64,000 nt of DNA from Saussurea involucrata (GCA_033807775.1 CM066321.1:252390422-252454421); one strand, 5' to 3'; shown: positions 43,402 to 54,738, counted from the stretch's first letter. The notes: generated by a model not told the origin, from the letters alone. Numbers and translations: made by a program.

Positions 43402-44940
43402 CCAACGTGTCTTGGGTCCTGGCTTGTTAATCGGAGCTCTATAGGAAGGAAAATGATAAGTACCATACCAATATTGAACACTCTCATTTTTAATAAAATC
43501 ATTAGTACCACAATAAGAACAACAAAAATTCTTTTGTGCTAACCTGATTAAATGATTTGCGGAATAGAATGAATCAGGATTAGCAAAAGATTTAACTTTC
43601 AGATTAGTGTTCTTGTTGGGAACAGAGGATTTTGGCTCACCTTTTTCAGTAGACGTACCTTTTACTCTCCATTGCATGTTGACTTTCTTATATGAAGGAA
43701 GATCAGCATATTGATACTTGGAAGAATTATCCACCGAGTGATCATAGAATAGATTAGAAGGACGAATCAGACATTCTGAATAGCATTTGGATTTGTTAAA
43801 TGACTTCACTTTGTAAGATAAGTCATTACGTTCCTTGGTCACCAAATCAAGCTTCTTCTGAATATTAGACTTGACCCTCTTCTCTTTCATGATGTCAGTC
43901 GATAATGCAGCCAAATTCATTGTCAATTTATGAATTTCCTGCCGAAATATCTTCCTTTCTTTAGAAAATTCGTCTTTAACGCACCTAGCCTGAAAGTCAG
44001 CTTTCTTCATCTTTTCTAGCTCTTGACTTTCTTTATCTAGCTCTTGTCTTTCCTTTTCTAAGTCCTTTTGAAGATCAGAAATTTTCTTTGACAGTTTCGC
44101 ATTCTTCGCTTCAAAGCTTTTCCTTTCTTTTTCATACTCGACCCTTTCCTTCTCCAACTTCTCCTTTTCAAGAAATAAAACTTTCTCAAAGTCAGAAACT
44201 TGTTTTGAAAGTTTTATGCATTTCAGTTCAAGTACTTTCTTTTCTTCAAAAACTTTCTTTTCTTCAAAAGAAAAATTAGACAGTTTTCTCTTTAGATCGT
44301 CATTTTCACTGTCCAAACGCTTTTCTTTATCTTGAACTTCTTTTAATTGAGCATGTATCTTTAAGGTCCACTTCACTCTCCTTTCTTCTCTTCTCTTCAA
44401 ATCGACATTTTCTTTTTGAAGAGTTGTTACTTTCTTTTGAAGATTCTCGATTTGATCGTGCAGACTTGAGTTGTCTTTCTTTGTTTCAAGATCTGCAATA
44501 TAAGCTTCAAGATCAGTTATTCTTTTAGTAAATTTAGCATTTGAAGAAGAAATGTCTAAAATTTGTCTTTTCAGATTAACATTTTCTTCTTCCAATGCTT
44601 TATTTAAAATAGGAACTGAAGGATTTGAAGCATTGTCTTTAACAGGAGTTTGTGATATTGGAGATGTTTCTGTTAAGAGAACTTGTTGTAAAATTCCATT
44701 ATTTGACTTAACAGGAACATGTGATTTTGAAGATGTTTCTGTTTTAATAACTTGTTGCAACACTACATTATTTGGTTTAACAGAAACATTTGGTTTAGAA
44801 GGTGTTTCTGTTATAATAACTTGTTGCAACATTTTATTATTTGGTTTAACAAAAACTTTTTCAATTGGAGGAATCTCCTTTTTCAGAGTTTGCTTCAAAT
44901 CTTCACCACTGCTTTTAACAATAACTTGTTGTAAAACCAT
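43384..44940 (-). CDS. Element D gag-tail protein (coiled coil with W-V-P end)
   Basis: Intact 518-codon ORF. Residues about 1-105 are three to four imperfect 23-residue repeats with LQQVI, TETS and PVK(S/P)NN. Residues about 110-390 are a long Lys/Glu-rich coiled coil with many heptads. A relic Cys pair CSYCGTNDF lies near 475, without the His and Cys of a knuckle, and the end is KPGPKTRWVPKST. The W-V-P ending matches the gag ends of A, B and C, so this looks like the C-terminal half of a Sirevirus gag kept without the capsid part. It may join particles made by a helper element; that is an inference. It starts at an ATG followed by LQQV repeats. Confidence 0.8.
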   Translation of the reverse strand: MVLQQVIVKSSGEDLKQTLKKEIPPIEKVFVKPNNKMLQQVIITETPSKPNVSVKPNNVVLQQVIKTETSSKSHVPVKSNNGILQQVLLTETSPISQTPVKDNASNPSVPILNKALEEENVNLKRQILDISSSNAKFTKRITDLEAYIADLETKKDNSSLHDQIENLQKKVTTLQKENVDLKRREERRVKWTLKIHAQLKEVQDKEKRLDSENDDLKRKLSNFSFEEKKVFEEKKVLELKCIKLSKQVSDFEKVLFLEKEKLEKERVEYEKERKSFEAKNAKLSKKISDLQKDLEKERQELDKESQELEKMKKADFQARCVKDEFSKERKIFRQEIHKLTMNLAALSTDIMKEKRVKSNIQKKLDLVTKERNDLSYKVKSFNKSKCYSECLIRPSNLFYDHSVDNSSKYQYADLPSYKKVNMQWRVKGTSTEKGEPKSSVPNKNTNLKVKSFANPDSFYSANHLIRLAQKNFCCSYCGTNDFIKNESVQYWYGTYHFPSYRAPINKPGPKTRWVPKST

Positions 44941-45943
44941 CTTGAATATTGCTAGAAATTGATCGTTCAGAAGATAAAGCAGTTAGTGTAAGAAAAATTA
45001 CACTTATGAGAATTTAACCAACATTCCTAAGAATTCGGATGCTCAATTCGGATGCTCAATTCGGATGATCAATTCGGATGCTCAATTCGGATAATCAATT
45101 CGGACTTGATAGATTTCGAAATCCTCCAATTCGAACTTAACAGCGTTCGAATTCACTCAATTCGGATGTACTAAGGTTCGAATTCACTCAATTCGAATGT
45201 ACTTAGGTTCGAATTCACTCAATTCGAATGTACTTAGGTTCGAATTCACTCAATTCGAACTCAACAGGGTTCGAATTCTATACTTAGGAAAATTTAATCA
45301 ACTCAAATCAATACACAAGTTCTCAATTCGAATCTAACAGGGTTCGAATTCTCTACAATTCGAATCTAATAGGGTTCGAATTCTATGAATTCGAATTCTT
45401 CTTGAGTCGAATTCTACACTTGTGATGCCAAGAACAATCCGAATTCTCTATGAATGTTCCGAATTCTCTTTGAATGATCCGAATTCACCAAGAATGATCC
45501 GAATTCTGCACTTCGAACTTCAAAATCACTTAATCTGCCATAACTTCTTCAATTCTTGATCAATTGTGATGAATCTTATATCAAATTGTTCGTAATTGAA
45601 ATCCGCACACTTTTTCTGTTGATTGCAATTCACAATTCGATCAATTTGAACAGATTAAGATCAAAACAGTGATCTTGAAGTTTTCGAAAAAAAAATCAAG
45701 AATCGATTAGATCTGTCAATTCTGTGCAGATTTTGATGTTAATCCAAGAATTAAAAGTGTTCAGGAAGCAAATCCGAATGCCATGATGCAAAGAATTGAT
45801 TCAAAAACTCAAAATCTGGAAAAACTTCATGTTTGAATGATAAGACTTCAGATGAACAGTAAAAGCCACTTGGTCCGAATTCTTGAAGAATCAGTGTAAA
45901 AATTCTTCAATTTGGTCTTCGATCTGCTTGAATCTTCTGTTTA
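44941..45943 (-). other. Element D 5' leader
   Basis: 1 kb between the primer site and the ORF, non-coding. It contains the GAATTCG-type repeat block described separately. Confidence 0.75.
45031..45500 (-). repeat. TTCGAATT/ATTCGGAT motif repeat block in element D leader
   Basis: Six 13-bp units CAATTCGGATGCT (45031-45107), then four ~31-bp units containing GTTCGAATTCACTCAATTCG (about 45140-45270), then scattered GAATTC-centred copies to about 45500. Confidence 0.9.
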
Positions 45944-45955
45944 GCTCTGATACCA
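45944..45955 (-). other. Primer binding site (tRNA-Met), element D
   Basis: Minus-strand TGGTATCAGAGC two bases inside the 5' LTR. Confidence 0.93.
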
Positions 45956-45957
45956 AT

Positions 45958-46215
45958 TGATAAATCCCAGATCTCTAGCAATAAGATATGAATGTAGTGA
46001 GAGAGAATCTAGAGAGCAATCTTGTCATCCATATATTGATTTCAAAATTTAAAATGACAAATGCTTCAAGTTGTTTCTAAAGGGATCTAGATTCTCTTCT
46101 AACTAAGAACTAGACATGCCTATTTATACCCATAACATACAAGGTATAAAGGCACAGCTAACAAATACAGTACATTGACTTTACAGTAAATCTTGAATAC
46201 AACAATGCTCTAACA
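45958..46215 (-). repeat. Element D 5' LTR (258 bp)
   Basis: No difference from 40855-41112 was seen; followed by target duplication GTCAC. Confidence 0.95.
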
Positions 46216-46220
46216 GTCAC

Positions 46221-46325
46221 AGATCCACCATCGCGTTTTTCTTTGTATGTGGATAGTAGACCTCTGTCGCCAGTCATGTGCCGCGAGCATATGGAGTCTA
46301 GATACCAGATCGGCACATACTGCTT
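46221..46325 (-). pseudogene. Element C protease N-terminal piece, cut by element D
   Basis: Encodes WYLDSICSRHMTG. The usual D-S-G triad has become D-S-I, so the active site is damaged. The frame resumes at 40854 on the far side of D. Confidence 0.75.
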
Positions 46326-46354
46326 CTGTAAGACAATCAGAGAGTTTTAGGTAC
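46326..46354 (-). promoter_or_regulatory. Intron-like segment at the gag-pol junction, element C
   Basis: 29 nt from GTACCTAAAAC, containing CTGAT over the gag TGA stop and ending GTCTTACAG. Skipping it restores one frame from gag to protease. Confidence 0.4.
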
Positions 46355-49300
46355 CCATATCCAAATGGGTCCAGCTTTGTTAGGGGTTTTCAAGTTCGCC
46401 TTAGCACTCTTGGGTTTGTTTTTAGCTTCTGCTGAGCCATTTTGTTTCTTCTTACCCTTGAATTTAGCATTCTTTTTGGGTATATGGAGTAAACAGTATG
46501 AACTTGAGAAGTGTTGATTTAATCGTTGCATGAGATCAAAGCAATGACAATAATGAATGTGCGAAGAGATTTGCTTGAACTTTTCATTGAAAACATTAAA
46601 TGGGGGCACAGAGGCATTGCATTCTATCCTAACATTTGACTTCCTATTACAAGAAGACCTATGTAGGCTAGATTGTTGTTTGCAAAATCCTCTGTTGAGA
46701 GCAGCCTTCTGTGAGCCCCTTTTGTGGTGAACTTCTGCTAGTTTCACTGTCACAGAAGAAAAAGTTTTGTTATTTTCAACCTACTTACCCTTCTGTTGCC
46801 ATGTAAGTTTTTCTTTAATATGTTTTAAGGGTTTTGAAATCTTTGAACTCGTTGAATTTTGGGAGGACATTTTCCTTTGTTGTTTGATTTTCTCAAGCTC
46901 AAGGGAGGTGTTGGCTTGTATACACATGTCCAAAAAATCTAGACAGATAGGAACTCTTGTGATTTTCTCCTTGGGAGGAATAGTTCTGTTAAGAACTCCA
47001 TAGGGTAGTTTAAAATCCTCTGTGTCACAAGGTCCTATCTCTGACTTAGAGTCAGTCTCAGATTCGTCAGAGGATGAATCATCCTCATATATAGAGGTTG
47101 AGTCACTTAGTTCTCTTTCGACAGAGGCTGGATTTTCAGAGCATGTGTCATACTTGCTTTCATTATTTTCCAAGTCAACAGAAGTGTCCATTAAGGTTTT
47201 ATCAGAGAGATTTTGATAGATAGAAGGTGTATAAAAGTTTTTGTAAAAGTTATTTTTCCCGATTTCCATCAACTCTTTTTCAGAGATATCTTTAAGTTTT
47301 TCTTCTGAAACGTTAGGCTTGAACTCAAGTGCTTCTGCTGATAACTTCTTTTCAGAGTTTATCATGCAGACAAAGGCAACCTGTGTTTGAGTCTCGGGTT
47401 TACCAAACTTGAAGATACCTATCTGATCTTGAGTTTTCAGATATTTCTTAGGTTTGGATTCTCTTTTGACAGAGGCTGAAGATGGTAAATCTGTGTTTTC
47501 AAACCACACATTTATCATTTTCAAAGGTTTCCTTATGTGAGGTTCCCCAGAGACTTTTCGCCTTTTGCTAACAGAGAGTAGATTTGGAAAACCAAGTTTT
47601 CTTGTACTTCCAGTGAGAAATAGAGATGACAGAGATTTGTTTCTTTTGTTTCCGGTGTATGGATCTATATCACAGAAGCCAATTCCCCGTCTCCCTATTT
47701 GTGTATTAATTTTCTCGTACACCTTATGTGCATCTTGGTATTTCTTAATTAAAAGATCTCTTCTGAGTAAATCTTGACAGAGGACTTCTCTTTCCTTTTG
47801 AAAATAATGTTTAAGAGCTAGAATGTTCATTCTGTCGGTCTCAACGTCCACTAGTTCTTTAGATTTTGTTTTTAATGCAGAGTTAAGTTCAGAAATCTTT
47901 TCTTTCAAAGGATTTAGGTGTTTGTTCCAATTTGTTTCAATTTCTTCCTTTTCTTGAAAGATTTTAGCCTTTTCTTGAGTGAGAAGTCTAGCTTCTCTCT
48001 CAAAGAAGGTAAGCTTCTTTTGAATACTTTCGCAGGTCTTTTTAAGTTCTGTGTATTCAATGTTTAGTTTGAGCAAATCAACTTCTGCTTGACTAGAGTT
48101 AGAGTCAGAAGTGGATACCTCACTATCGGAGTCGGATGAGCTGACCTCTGCCATTCCACAGAACAAGGCATTTTGTCGCCTTCATCAGATGATTCGTCTG
48201 ACAGCCAGTTCTCCTGATTCACCATTAGCGACTTCTGAGCATAAAACTCCACTTTCTTTTTGTAGTAAGCAGAGTCCCTCTGTGAGCGGTTTGATTTGCT
48301 CCTGCAGTCAGCGGCATAATGACCTGGCTTGCCACAGTTAAAACATCCTTGGTTCTGGGAACCGTTGCCAGCTCTGTCGTCCGACCTCTGTCGGTCACCA
48401 CCTCTGTCATTTCTGTCATTTGACCTCTGTTGGTCGACACCTCTGTCGTTCTTGTCATTTGACCCTTCTCTTCCACGATCATCTCTTCCGTAGCGTTCAT
48501 TACCAGACTTCTTCTGGTATCCTCTGCTGAATTCCCTTGTCAAAAGAGCTAACGATTTATCTATCGAGGCCATAGTTGCCTCCTCTTCTTCCACCACCTC
48601 CTCATCTTCACTATCAACGATCAAGATCTTCTTCTTCTTCTTTTCTTCCACAGCTTTCTCCTTTTTCGGTTTCTCTTTATCTTCTGTAGCCTTACCAACC
48701 AGCGCAAGAGGTGCACTGATTTAAATTTTTGCTTCTGCAATCTGAGGCTCTTGGGCTGCCAACGTTCCATAGAGATCTGACAGAGTCCAGGAGTCTAAGT
48801 CTTGATTTGTTTGCAGAGACATAGACAACTGGAGCCATTCATCATTGAGACTCTTTAGGAACATGACATTGTTTTCCTCAGAAGTTCTGTGGATTCCGAA
48901 CTTCTTGCACTTGTTGATTAGAGAGTTGAACCGATCATATGTTGTCTGCAGAGGTTCTGTCGGCAGAGCTTTGAATGAGTAATATTCATTGATACATTGG
49001 GCTCTGCGATTTTTCTGAGTTTTAGCCCCTCCTTCCAATTGTTTCTCCAGTTCCTTCCATAGATCGTGTGCAGATTCACACGCGTCTAGGGATTGGAAAA
49101 GGTCATTGGGGATGGCCATTATCAGAAGTCGTTTTTCCTTCTGTGCCAATTCGTATTTTGCCCAGTCCGTATCAGACCATTTATCTTTTGCCTTTGGTTT
49201 CTCGTACGTAGGAATCTCTGGAGTGTCATCTGTTTGAGGTACACGTGGTACAGATAGCATAGGAACGAAAGGAGGGTTGTTGATGTAGTGAAAAGCTTCT

Positions 49301-49419
49301 TTGTCAGTACCCTCGAAAAAATGAGTCATTCGTATTTTCCACTGAGGGTACTCATCTCTGAGTAGAGTGGGTGGTTTTGTTAAAGAACCGGCCGAAAAGT
49401 AGTTATTTGTGTTTGTCAT
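46337..49419 (-). pseudogene. gag: Element C gag, broken
   Basis: Starts ATG 49419 with MTNTNNYFSAGSLTKPPTLL, close to A gag. The N-terminal capsid part runs to a TAA at 48721. The same frame then continues through a basic region with DR-rich repeats and a zinc knuckle CFNCGKPGHYAADC near 48335. A frameshift near 48100 leads into a coiled-coil part (46781-48166), which includes a TQT motif (KPETQTQV) of the kind bound by dynein light chain LC8. The final part (46337-46753) ends GPIWIWVPKTL. One stop and at least two frame changes make it non-functional. Confidence 0.87.
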
Positions 49420-49705
49420 TTTGAAAGAGGATGAAAATCCAGAAAGTAGGGTATGAACGGTACACTTTTTAGATGAAGTGGAAGTTTTGAACAGTGTTTA
49501 TAAGTTTAAATACCTTAAACAATGCACTAAAATGGAGATTTAACCGAAGAAACAGATATGTAAGTTTACCAAAGTCGAACTTGTCGAGAATGGCAGAAAC
49601 ACAGATGTTGTTTTGAAAGATATGAATAATAGGTTAAAGATCAGTCCAAGTTTCTACCAAAAATCATTGCAAGAGAGGATCACTTGATATAGAAAATCAA
49701 GGCAG

Positions 49706-49717
49706 GCTCTGATACCA
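49706..49717 (-). other. Primer binding site (tRNA-Met), element C
   Basis: Minus-strand TGGTATCAGAGC two bases inside the 5' LTR. Confidence 0.93.
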
Positions 49718-49719
49718 AT

Positions 49720-50459
49720 TGTTGGTTCCTGTTTTGCTTAACAATGATGATTTTATCTAATTAGTTCAAACAATATATAATGCGGAAGCGTTTTAACGAA
49801 CTAACAGATATAATGAGGTAGAATAACACACAATATCAAATATATGAAGTGTAAATAACACAGATAAATAGCTCAATGATTCACTGTATTTGATATAATA
49901 AGAACACCAAAAACACCAAAAGGTTTGACAAGAAACTGCTCTGAAGGTGTGTGTGTTGTGCAAAGCTTCATAGAAGAACTCAACATGAGTCTTCTATTTA
50001 TACTACTTCTAAAGGGGACAAGATCTGGACAACAAGGACTGAAGGTACTAAAAACACTTTTCAGGTACTGTTGATAGTACAACGTTAATTTAATGCGCCG
50101 GCTTCTACTAAGGCTATGACCCATCAGAGTTTGACACGTGGAGTTGTCAGGTTATGCCTTGTACGAATGATCTTGAGTATCTTCGTACAGCAGAAATCGT
50201 GAGAAGCACGATTGTCTTTGTATAGATCTTTGGTCTTTTATACCACAGAGGCTCTGTCAAGTATGACAGAGGCTCTGTGGCCTTGTCCGAAGTGTCTTTA
50301 GGCGATTCTTCACTTCGGTCTTCTTGGTTGCTCGGCAGAGCCTCTGTCGAAGACTTCTATGCTTCTGTCTTCTCGGTGACTCGACAGAGCCTCTGTCGAA
50401 GACTTCTATACTTAGACTATTTTTCAATACTTCTATAATCATAAAGATTGGAGCTAACA
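49720..50459 (-). repeat. Element C 5' LTR
   Basis: 740 bp, about 97 percent like 30419-31163 by eye; ends TGTTGGTTCC...GCTAACA; followed by target duplication GTTTA. Confidence 0.93.
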
Positions 50460-50464
50460 GTTTA

Positions 50465-51165
50465 TGTCTCATCCGTGAGAGATGTTTCGGGTATTTGTAT
50501 TTATCCATGTTTTCGGTAATGCATCATATTTATGAGAATTGCATTTCCACGTTATATAAGCAGTGGATTATGTTTCATCCATGTTTTGGGATGTTTTGGG
50601 ACAAAGGCAAATAATTATGAGTTTAATCGTTTTAAGTATCAAATGCTATTTCACATTTTTCGTGGACTTTGTGAATAAGTCTATTTTTGGGAAATCATGT
50701 TATAATAAAGATTTTAGCATGGGAAATGTGTGAGTTGGAAAATGGGTGATTTGCAATTAAAGTAAACCCTTTAGAAATCATGACTAAAACTATTATTCTT
50801 TCGATTTATGTTTTTATATAGTCATGATAAAATGCTTGAACTCACTAGGCGTAAGTCTAACCCTTTTTATTTGTCGGCATGTGCAACAGGCTCAGGTTGG
50901 GGTAGCTCTAGCTACATTGTGATGTGGCGTGTACTAGTAGTGTGCACGTGAGGTGACTTGAGTAGTGAAGACTTCCGCACTTATTTGGAATTAGCAAATT
51001 GTGTTATGTTAAGTAGCACCTGTTTAAGTTATTTTATTGTGGGAATTATAATGTTTTAAATTCCGAGGTATTTTGAGGAATGAATTGTAGAAATTAATCC
51101 ATCTATTTTGGTTAATTTGTTGAAAATTATAGTTAGTTACTCGTTCCAAATTTGAGGGTGTTACA
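50465..51165 (+). repeat. Element E right LTR, second part
   Basis: Continues the right LTR of E after element C and repeats about 24076-24739. Ends GTGTTACA followed by target duplication AGTTT. Confidence 0.93.
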
Positions 51166-51170
51166 AGTTT

Positions 51171-51860
51171 TCTAAAACATGGCAGAAACATTGACTTTTA
51201 TGTTTCAAAATGGCCATTTTCAACAATATTGTACCCAATCCATTCCCATTTGGTACCAAATCCAGATTTCTATCTCAAAATATCACAAACTTTATAAAAT
51301 AAATAGCAAAACTCAAGCCTTATTCATCAAAATCATCATTTTAGAACCTAACTTTGAAAAGTCATTTTTTTGTTCATAACTCAACATTATTTCAACTAAT
51401 CTTTGTATATAATCTATGTTTTTGGCCAAATAACAAGTTGTCTCATCACATTTCTACAAAATAATTCCATAAATCCATCATCCATCCTATAACCTAAACC
51501 CTATTTGCAAGAAATCAACCAAATACATCTAGAAAATCAAAATACCAACATTTATTATACCTTCAATTTCTTGCAATTTCTCTTCAATTTCACCAAGATT
51601 TAGCTAGGTTTTGCCTTTAGATGTGTGAAATCGCACACACTTTGGTCCAGAAGCTTGTTGAAGTAAAAATGAGGTGAAATGAGCGGGTTGGGTAAACCGG
51701 TACCCGACCCTGAACCTGGTACCCGTTTTTATAGGCTGTCTTGAGCGGGGCGGGTAAACCGGGTTCCCCAACGAGGAGGGGAAAATCACCAAGCCTACAA
51801 ATCTCATATTGCATGTACACGACTAATACACAATTTATGTTATACCCCAATATATACTTA
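51171..51860 (-). repeat. Probable old LTR remnant beside element E
   Basis: AT-rich, no ORF. On the minus strand it reads like the middle of a Ty3/gypsy LTR (TCTTGGTGAAATTGAAGAG, later GGTAAGTGGC at 22030 on the far side of E). The second copy is not in the window, so the call is weak. It also holds a GGGTAAACCGG repeat (51685-51765). Confidence 0.3.
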
Positions 51861-53217
51861 ACCAAGAAGCTTTGATGAAGCAAACAAATCCCCAGTTTGG
51901 AGAGAAGCTATGCACGAAGAGCTATTCAAATATGTTGTCTCGTCAATTTTTTTTAGAAAACAGATCTCAGTTTGGAGAAAAGCAGGCAAATCCCCGATTT
52001 AAAGCGAAGAGTTCTCTCCTAACATATTGTATTTTCATGATTCAAATATGTTGTCTCATTGATTTTTTGTTCTAGTACAAGGTACATGTTCAAACTCTAA
52101 CGGTATTAGTAGATCTATATAACTTAGAAACTACATTCAATTGAAAATCTCGATTTGCAAGACCTCACTATCGTCTCCATCACACCAATCATCCCATGGA
52201 CATTGGGACATGATCATGATTATAAATGTTCATTTCTTTAGGGTGATTTTGATATCAATTCACATTGGACATATCATAGACAATGATATTGTATCATATG
52301 TGCATACAAAATGTAAGCAAATAAGATTCGATTAGAATGAATAGAACAAGGGGTCAAACTAGATAAGAAAAGACTAGACATGACAAATTGTCATGATTAA
52401 TATTTGAAAGGGAAGACGGGACAAGTTGTTCCTAAAAAGTTGTTTGATGATTTTATATATCATATAATAGTTACATGAGCGATGATAGGTAGTTCATGAT
52501 GGTGGAGGTGGCTATCGATGGGTAGAGGTGGTGACGACAATGGGTGTTGGTGGCCCATGGTTGTAGTACAAGTGCTACATGTAGAGGACTTATAGACGGT
52601 GGACCTTGGTGGATATGGTGGTAGAGGCTATAGTTGAAGATGAGGTGGAGGTGGTCATGGATGGCGGTGACGGTAACAGTAGTTGATGGTAGTGGAGGCG
52701 GTAGTCGGTCGACACTTGTGTTGGTTATGGCGGCGATAAGCAATGGTGACCATTAAACCAAATACCATATTAGGTTATATCGAATAAAAGTAGATTGACA
52801 ATTTGTAGTTCTATCACATCCTTGTCCCATCTTGTTCCATCTAAGAAAAAAAATATGATCCAATCTTTATCCCATGTCACACATAACGTAGAACACTGAG
52901 TGTTTATCCTATCTCAATAACACACCAAACATAAAACAGTGGACTTTGTCACGTCCTATCATGCCTTATATATCAAATGCAGTCTTGATGAACAACTATC
53001 CATCTTACACCAGTGGAGTCCTTTAACAAAACTAGGCTAACGGATCATAAACAATTCTCAAGCATAAGAACTTGCGCAATCCTAAGTTCCTAACCAACCT
53101 TGGCCTTAAACACCTCCCGAACTAACCTAGTTGTTGGTTGATGATCTCACCGGTATTTGGACGAGCTGGACGAGCTTGACAACACCTAACAATCAACAAA
53201 TAAAATGTTATAAAAAA
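51861..53217. other. Intergenic, no gene recognised
   Basis: Repeat-derived AT-rich DNA. A GGTGG-rich segment lies at 52490-52745; the 90-codon minus frame across it is a by-product of this composition. CCCATGGACATTGGGACATG near 52195 and GGGACAAGTTGTTCC near 52425 hint at a decayed MITE, but no paired ends were found. Confidence 0.5.
52490..52745. repeat. GGTGG-rich degenerate minisatellite
   Basis: Repeated GGTGG, GATGGTGG and GGAGGTGG units of irregular spacing. Confidence 0.6.
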
Positions 53218-53432
53218 TCTATGTGACTAAGGTTGTAAATGAACCGAACGAACACAAACGGAGGCTTATTCATGTTCCTTCATTTAACTTAACCGAACAA
53301 ACGAACGAAATACGAACATATTTTTTTGTGTTCATGTTCATTCGTTAAGAAAATGTGTTTGTGCGTGTTCGTTTATATTCGTTCATTAAGATGCTAAACG
53401 AACGTACACGAACAAACATAAATGAACATTAA

Positions 53433-54738
53433 GGTAGCGTTGGTGTGCAGAATGGACGGGACCGGACGAAACTGGACAAAATTGAACAAGTAATTTGTCC
53501 TACGTTTGGTACAACTACAACAAGACTGGACTAAAATTGTTAAAATGACTGAATTACCCCTAAGTTAATGTGTATTGTTTTTATTATATAAATTGTTATA
53601 TAAAAATAAAAATATATATTCAATTATACTTTTTGAAGCATTCAATTATGCTATTTATATTTTTGGTTATCCATTACCTTCATTTTTTTAAATTAAAAAA
53701 ATATATTATTTATATATTACTCTACTCCATTAACCTAAAACACCAATTCTAAACCTCCGCCACCAAAAAGATTTGCCAAACACTATCACCCTTTCTCCTT
53801 AACAATTTCTTGTGTTCAAATCGCCTCCACTACCAATTGTTGGGTCAAAATGATTTTGTCGAGCACCAGTTTTGCCAAGCACCATCGTTTGTTTTGCGCA
53901 GCAGCAACACCTTCACCACTTTCACCTTCACTGTAAAATTGGGTTGAAATGGGGGCAAGGGATTGACTAGAAAAGACATGGTTTTAGATATTAATTTGTA
54001 CATTTACAGAGGGGCAATGGAAGGGGTGATCTGTATCAGCCGGAGCCGAAGATGGTGGCCGGAAATGGGAAGGGGTGATTGGGGATAGGTATTGGATGGT
54101 CGAGGATGGGAAGGGGGTCACCACTCACTGCATAGAATGTTAAAAAAAGGTTGGCAATATGGGGGTAACATCGTCACCCCACCACCACCACCCTCCGACC
54201 ACCGTCATCATCGTCACCCCACCACCACCACCACCCTCCGCAAACCACCAATCATACTCTCTTATTTCATCCATCTTTTTCTCAGGGGAAAAAAAGGGAA
54301 GTTACTTCTCTTGCAGATCTGGAAGATGAAGAACAGATCGGGAAAAAAGGGAAGTTACCTCTCTTGCAGATCTGGAAGATGAACAGATCGGGAAAAAATC
54401 GAACGTCGAGGGTTGCTGGAAGAAAACGGCAATGATGGGTCGCTGGAACGGCGAGAATAGCTGGAACGACGGTCGATGGACGGCCGGAACGGCGACGAAA
54501 GGTAGTTGCAGATCGATTATTGCGATGGAGGCATGAAATGATGGATGTGGCGGATTTGAAGATCAGGGGAGAAGAAGAGGTTTTAAGACATATGATTGTC
54601 TCTTGTGAAATAAGAGATTTTCAGAGCTTTTAAGCTCTTTTTTTATAAAAAAAAAATCAAACGGTCTTAAAGACCATAGGTCCGACCGAAAATGACATAA
54701 GAGCTTTTAAGATCTTTTTTTGAAAAAAACAAACAAAG
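53433..54738. repeat. Nested repeat, same family as 61288-61947
   Basis: Opens GGTAGCGTTGGTGTGCAG, then GGACGGGACC and AAAATGAC...AATTACCCCTAA. The element at 61288 has the same order of motifs. The right end is uncertain. It includes CACC repeats at 54176-54238. Confidence 0.4.
54288..54391. repeat. ~52-bp tandem duplication
   Basis: Two copies of a unit holding GGGAAGTTAC, TCTCTTGCAGATCTGGAAGA and ACAGATCGGG; the second lacks three bases. Confidence 0.9.

Larger units (their letters stand above)
40855..46215 (-). mobile_element. Element D: non-autonomous Ty1/copia-type element with a gag-tail ORF
   Basis: 5361 bp with 258-bp LTRs (40855-41112 and 45958-46215) that look identical, and exact target duplication GTCAC (40850-40854 and 46216-46220). 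Primer site GCTCTGATACCA (minus TGGTATCAGAGC) at 45944-45955; polypurine tract at 41113. The only long ORF (43384-44940) is coiled coil plus the gag W-V-P end. No protease, integrase or RT is present, so it depends on another element. Identical LTRs make it the youngest insertion here. Confidence 0.92.
30419..50459 (-). mobile_element. Element C: Sirevirus-type Ty1/copia element, degenerate, carrying element D
   Basis: LTRs at 30419-31163 and 49720-50459 with exact target duplication GTTTA in the right LTR of E. Minus-strand order: 5' LTR, primer site, gag, pol, spacer, ORF3, polypurine tract, 3' LTR. It shares with A the U5 end (GGAACCAACA), the LTR start (TGTTAGCTCC), the CAGAG motif and all domains, so the two are close relatives. 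About 20 substitutions and a 5-bp indel separate its LTRs by eye, so it is older than A. Coding regions hold many stops, an integrase deletion and the inserted element D. Confidence 0.93.
22070..51165 (+). mobile_element. Element E: non-coding Ty3/gypsy-like LARD, split by element C
   Basis: LTRs at 22070-24739 and 28442-30418 plus 50465-51165 are direct repeats of about 2.67 kb with ends TGTAA...TTACA. Exact 5-bp target duplication AGTTT (22065-22069 and 51166-51170). A tRNA-Met primer site follows the left LTR and a polypurine tract precedes the right one. The sequence AGGACGAAAT before the tract is typical of Tekay/Del chromoviruses. The 3.7-kb interior has no ORF of note, so it must have been moved by proteins from another element. 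The only visible break is the insertion of C into the right LTR. Confidence 0.9.

Noticed and set aside
52471..52743. 90-codon minus ORF in the GGTGG-rich segment
   Set aside because: Low-complexity repeat translation with no start context or homologue recognised.
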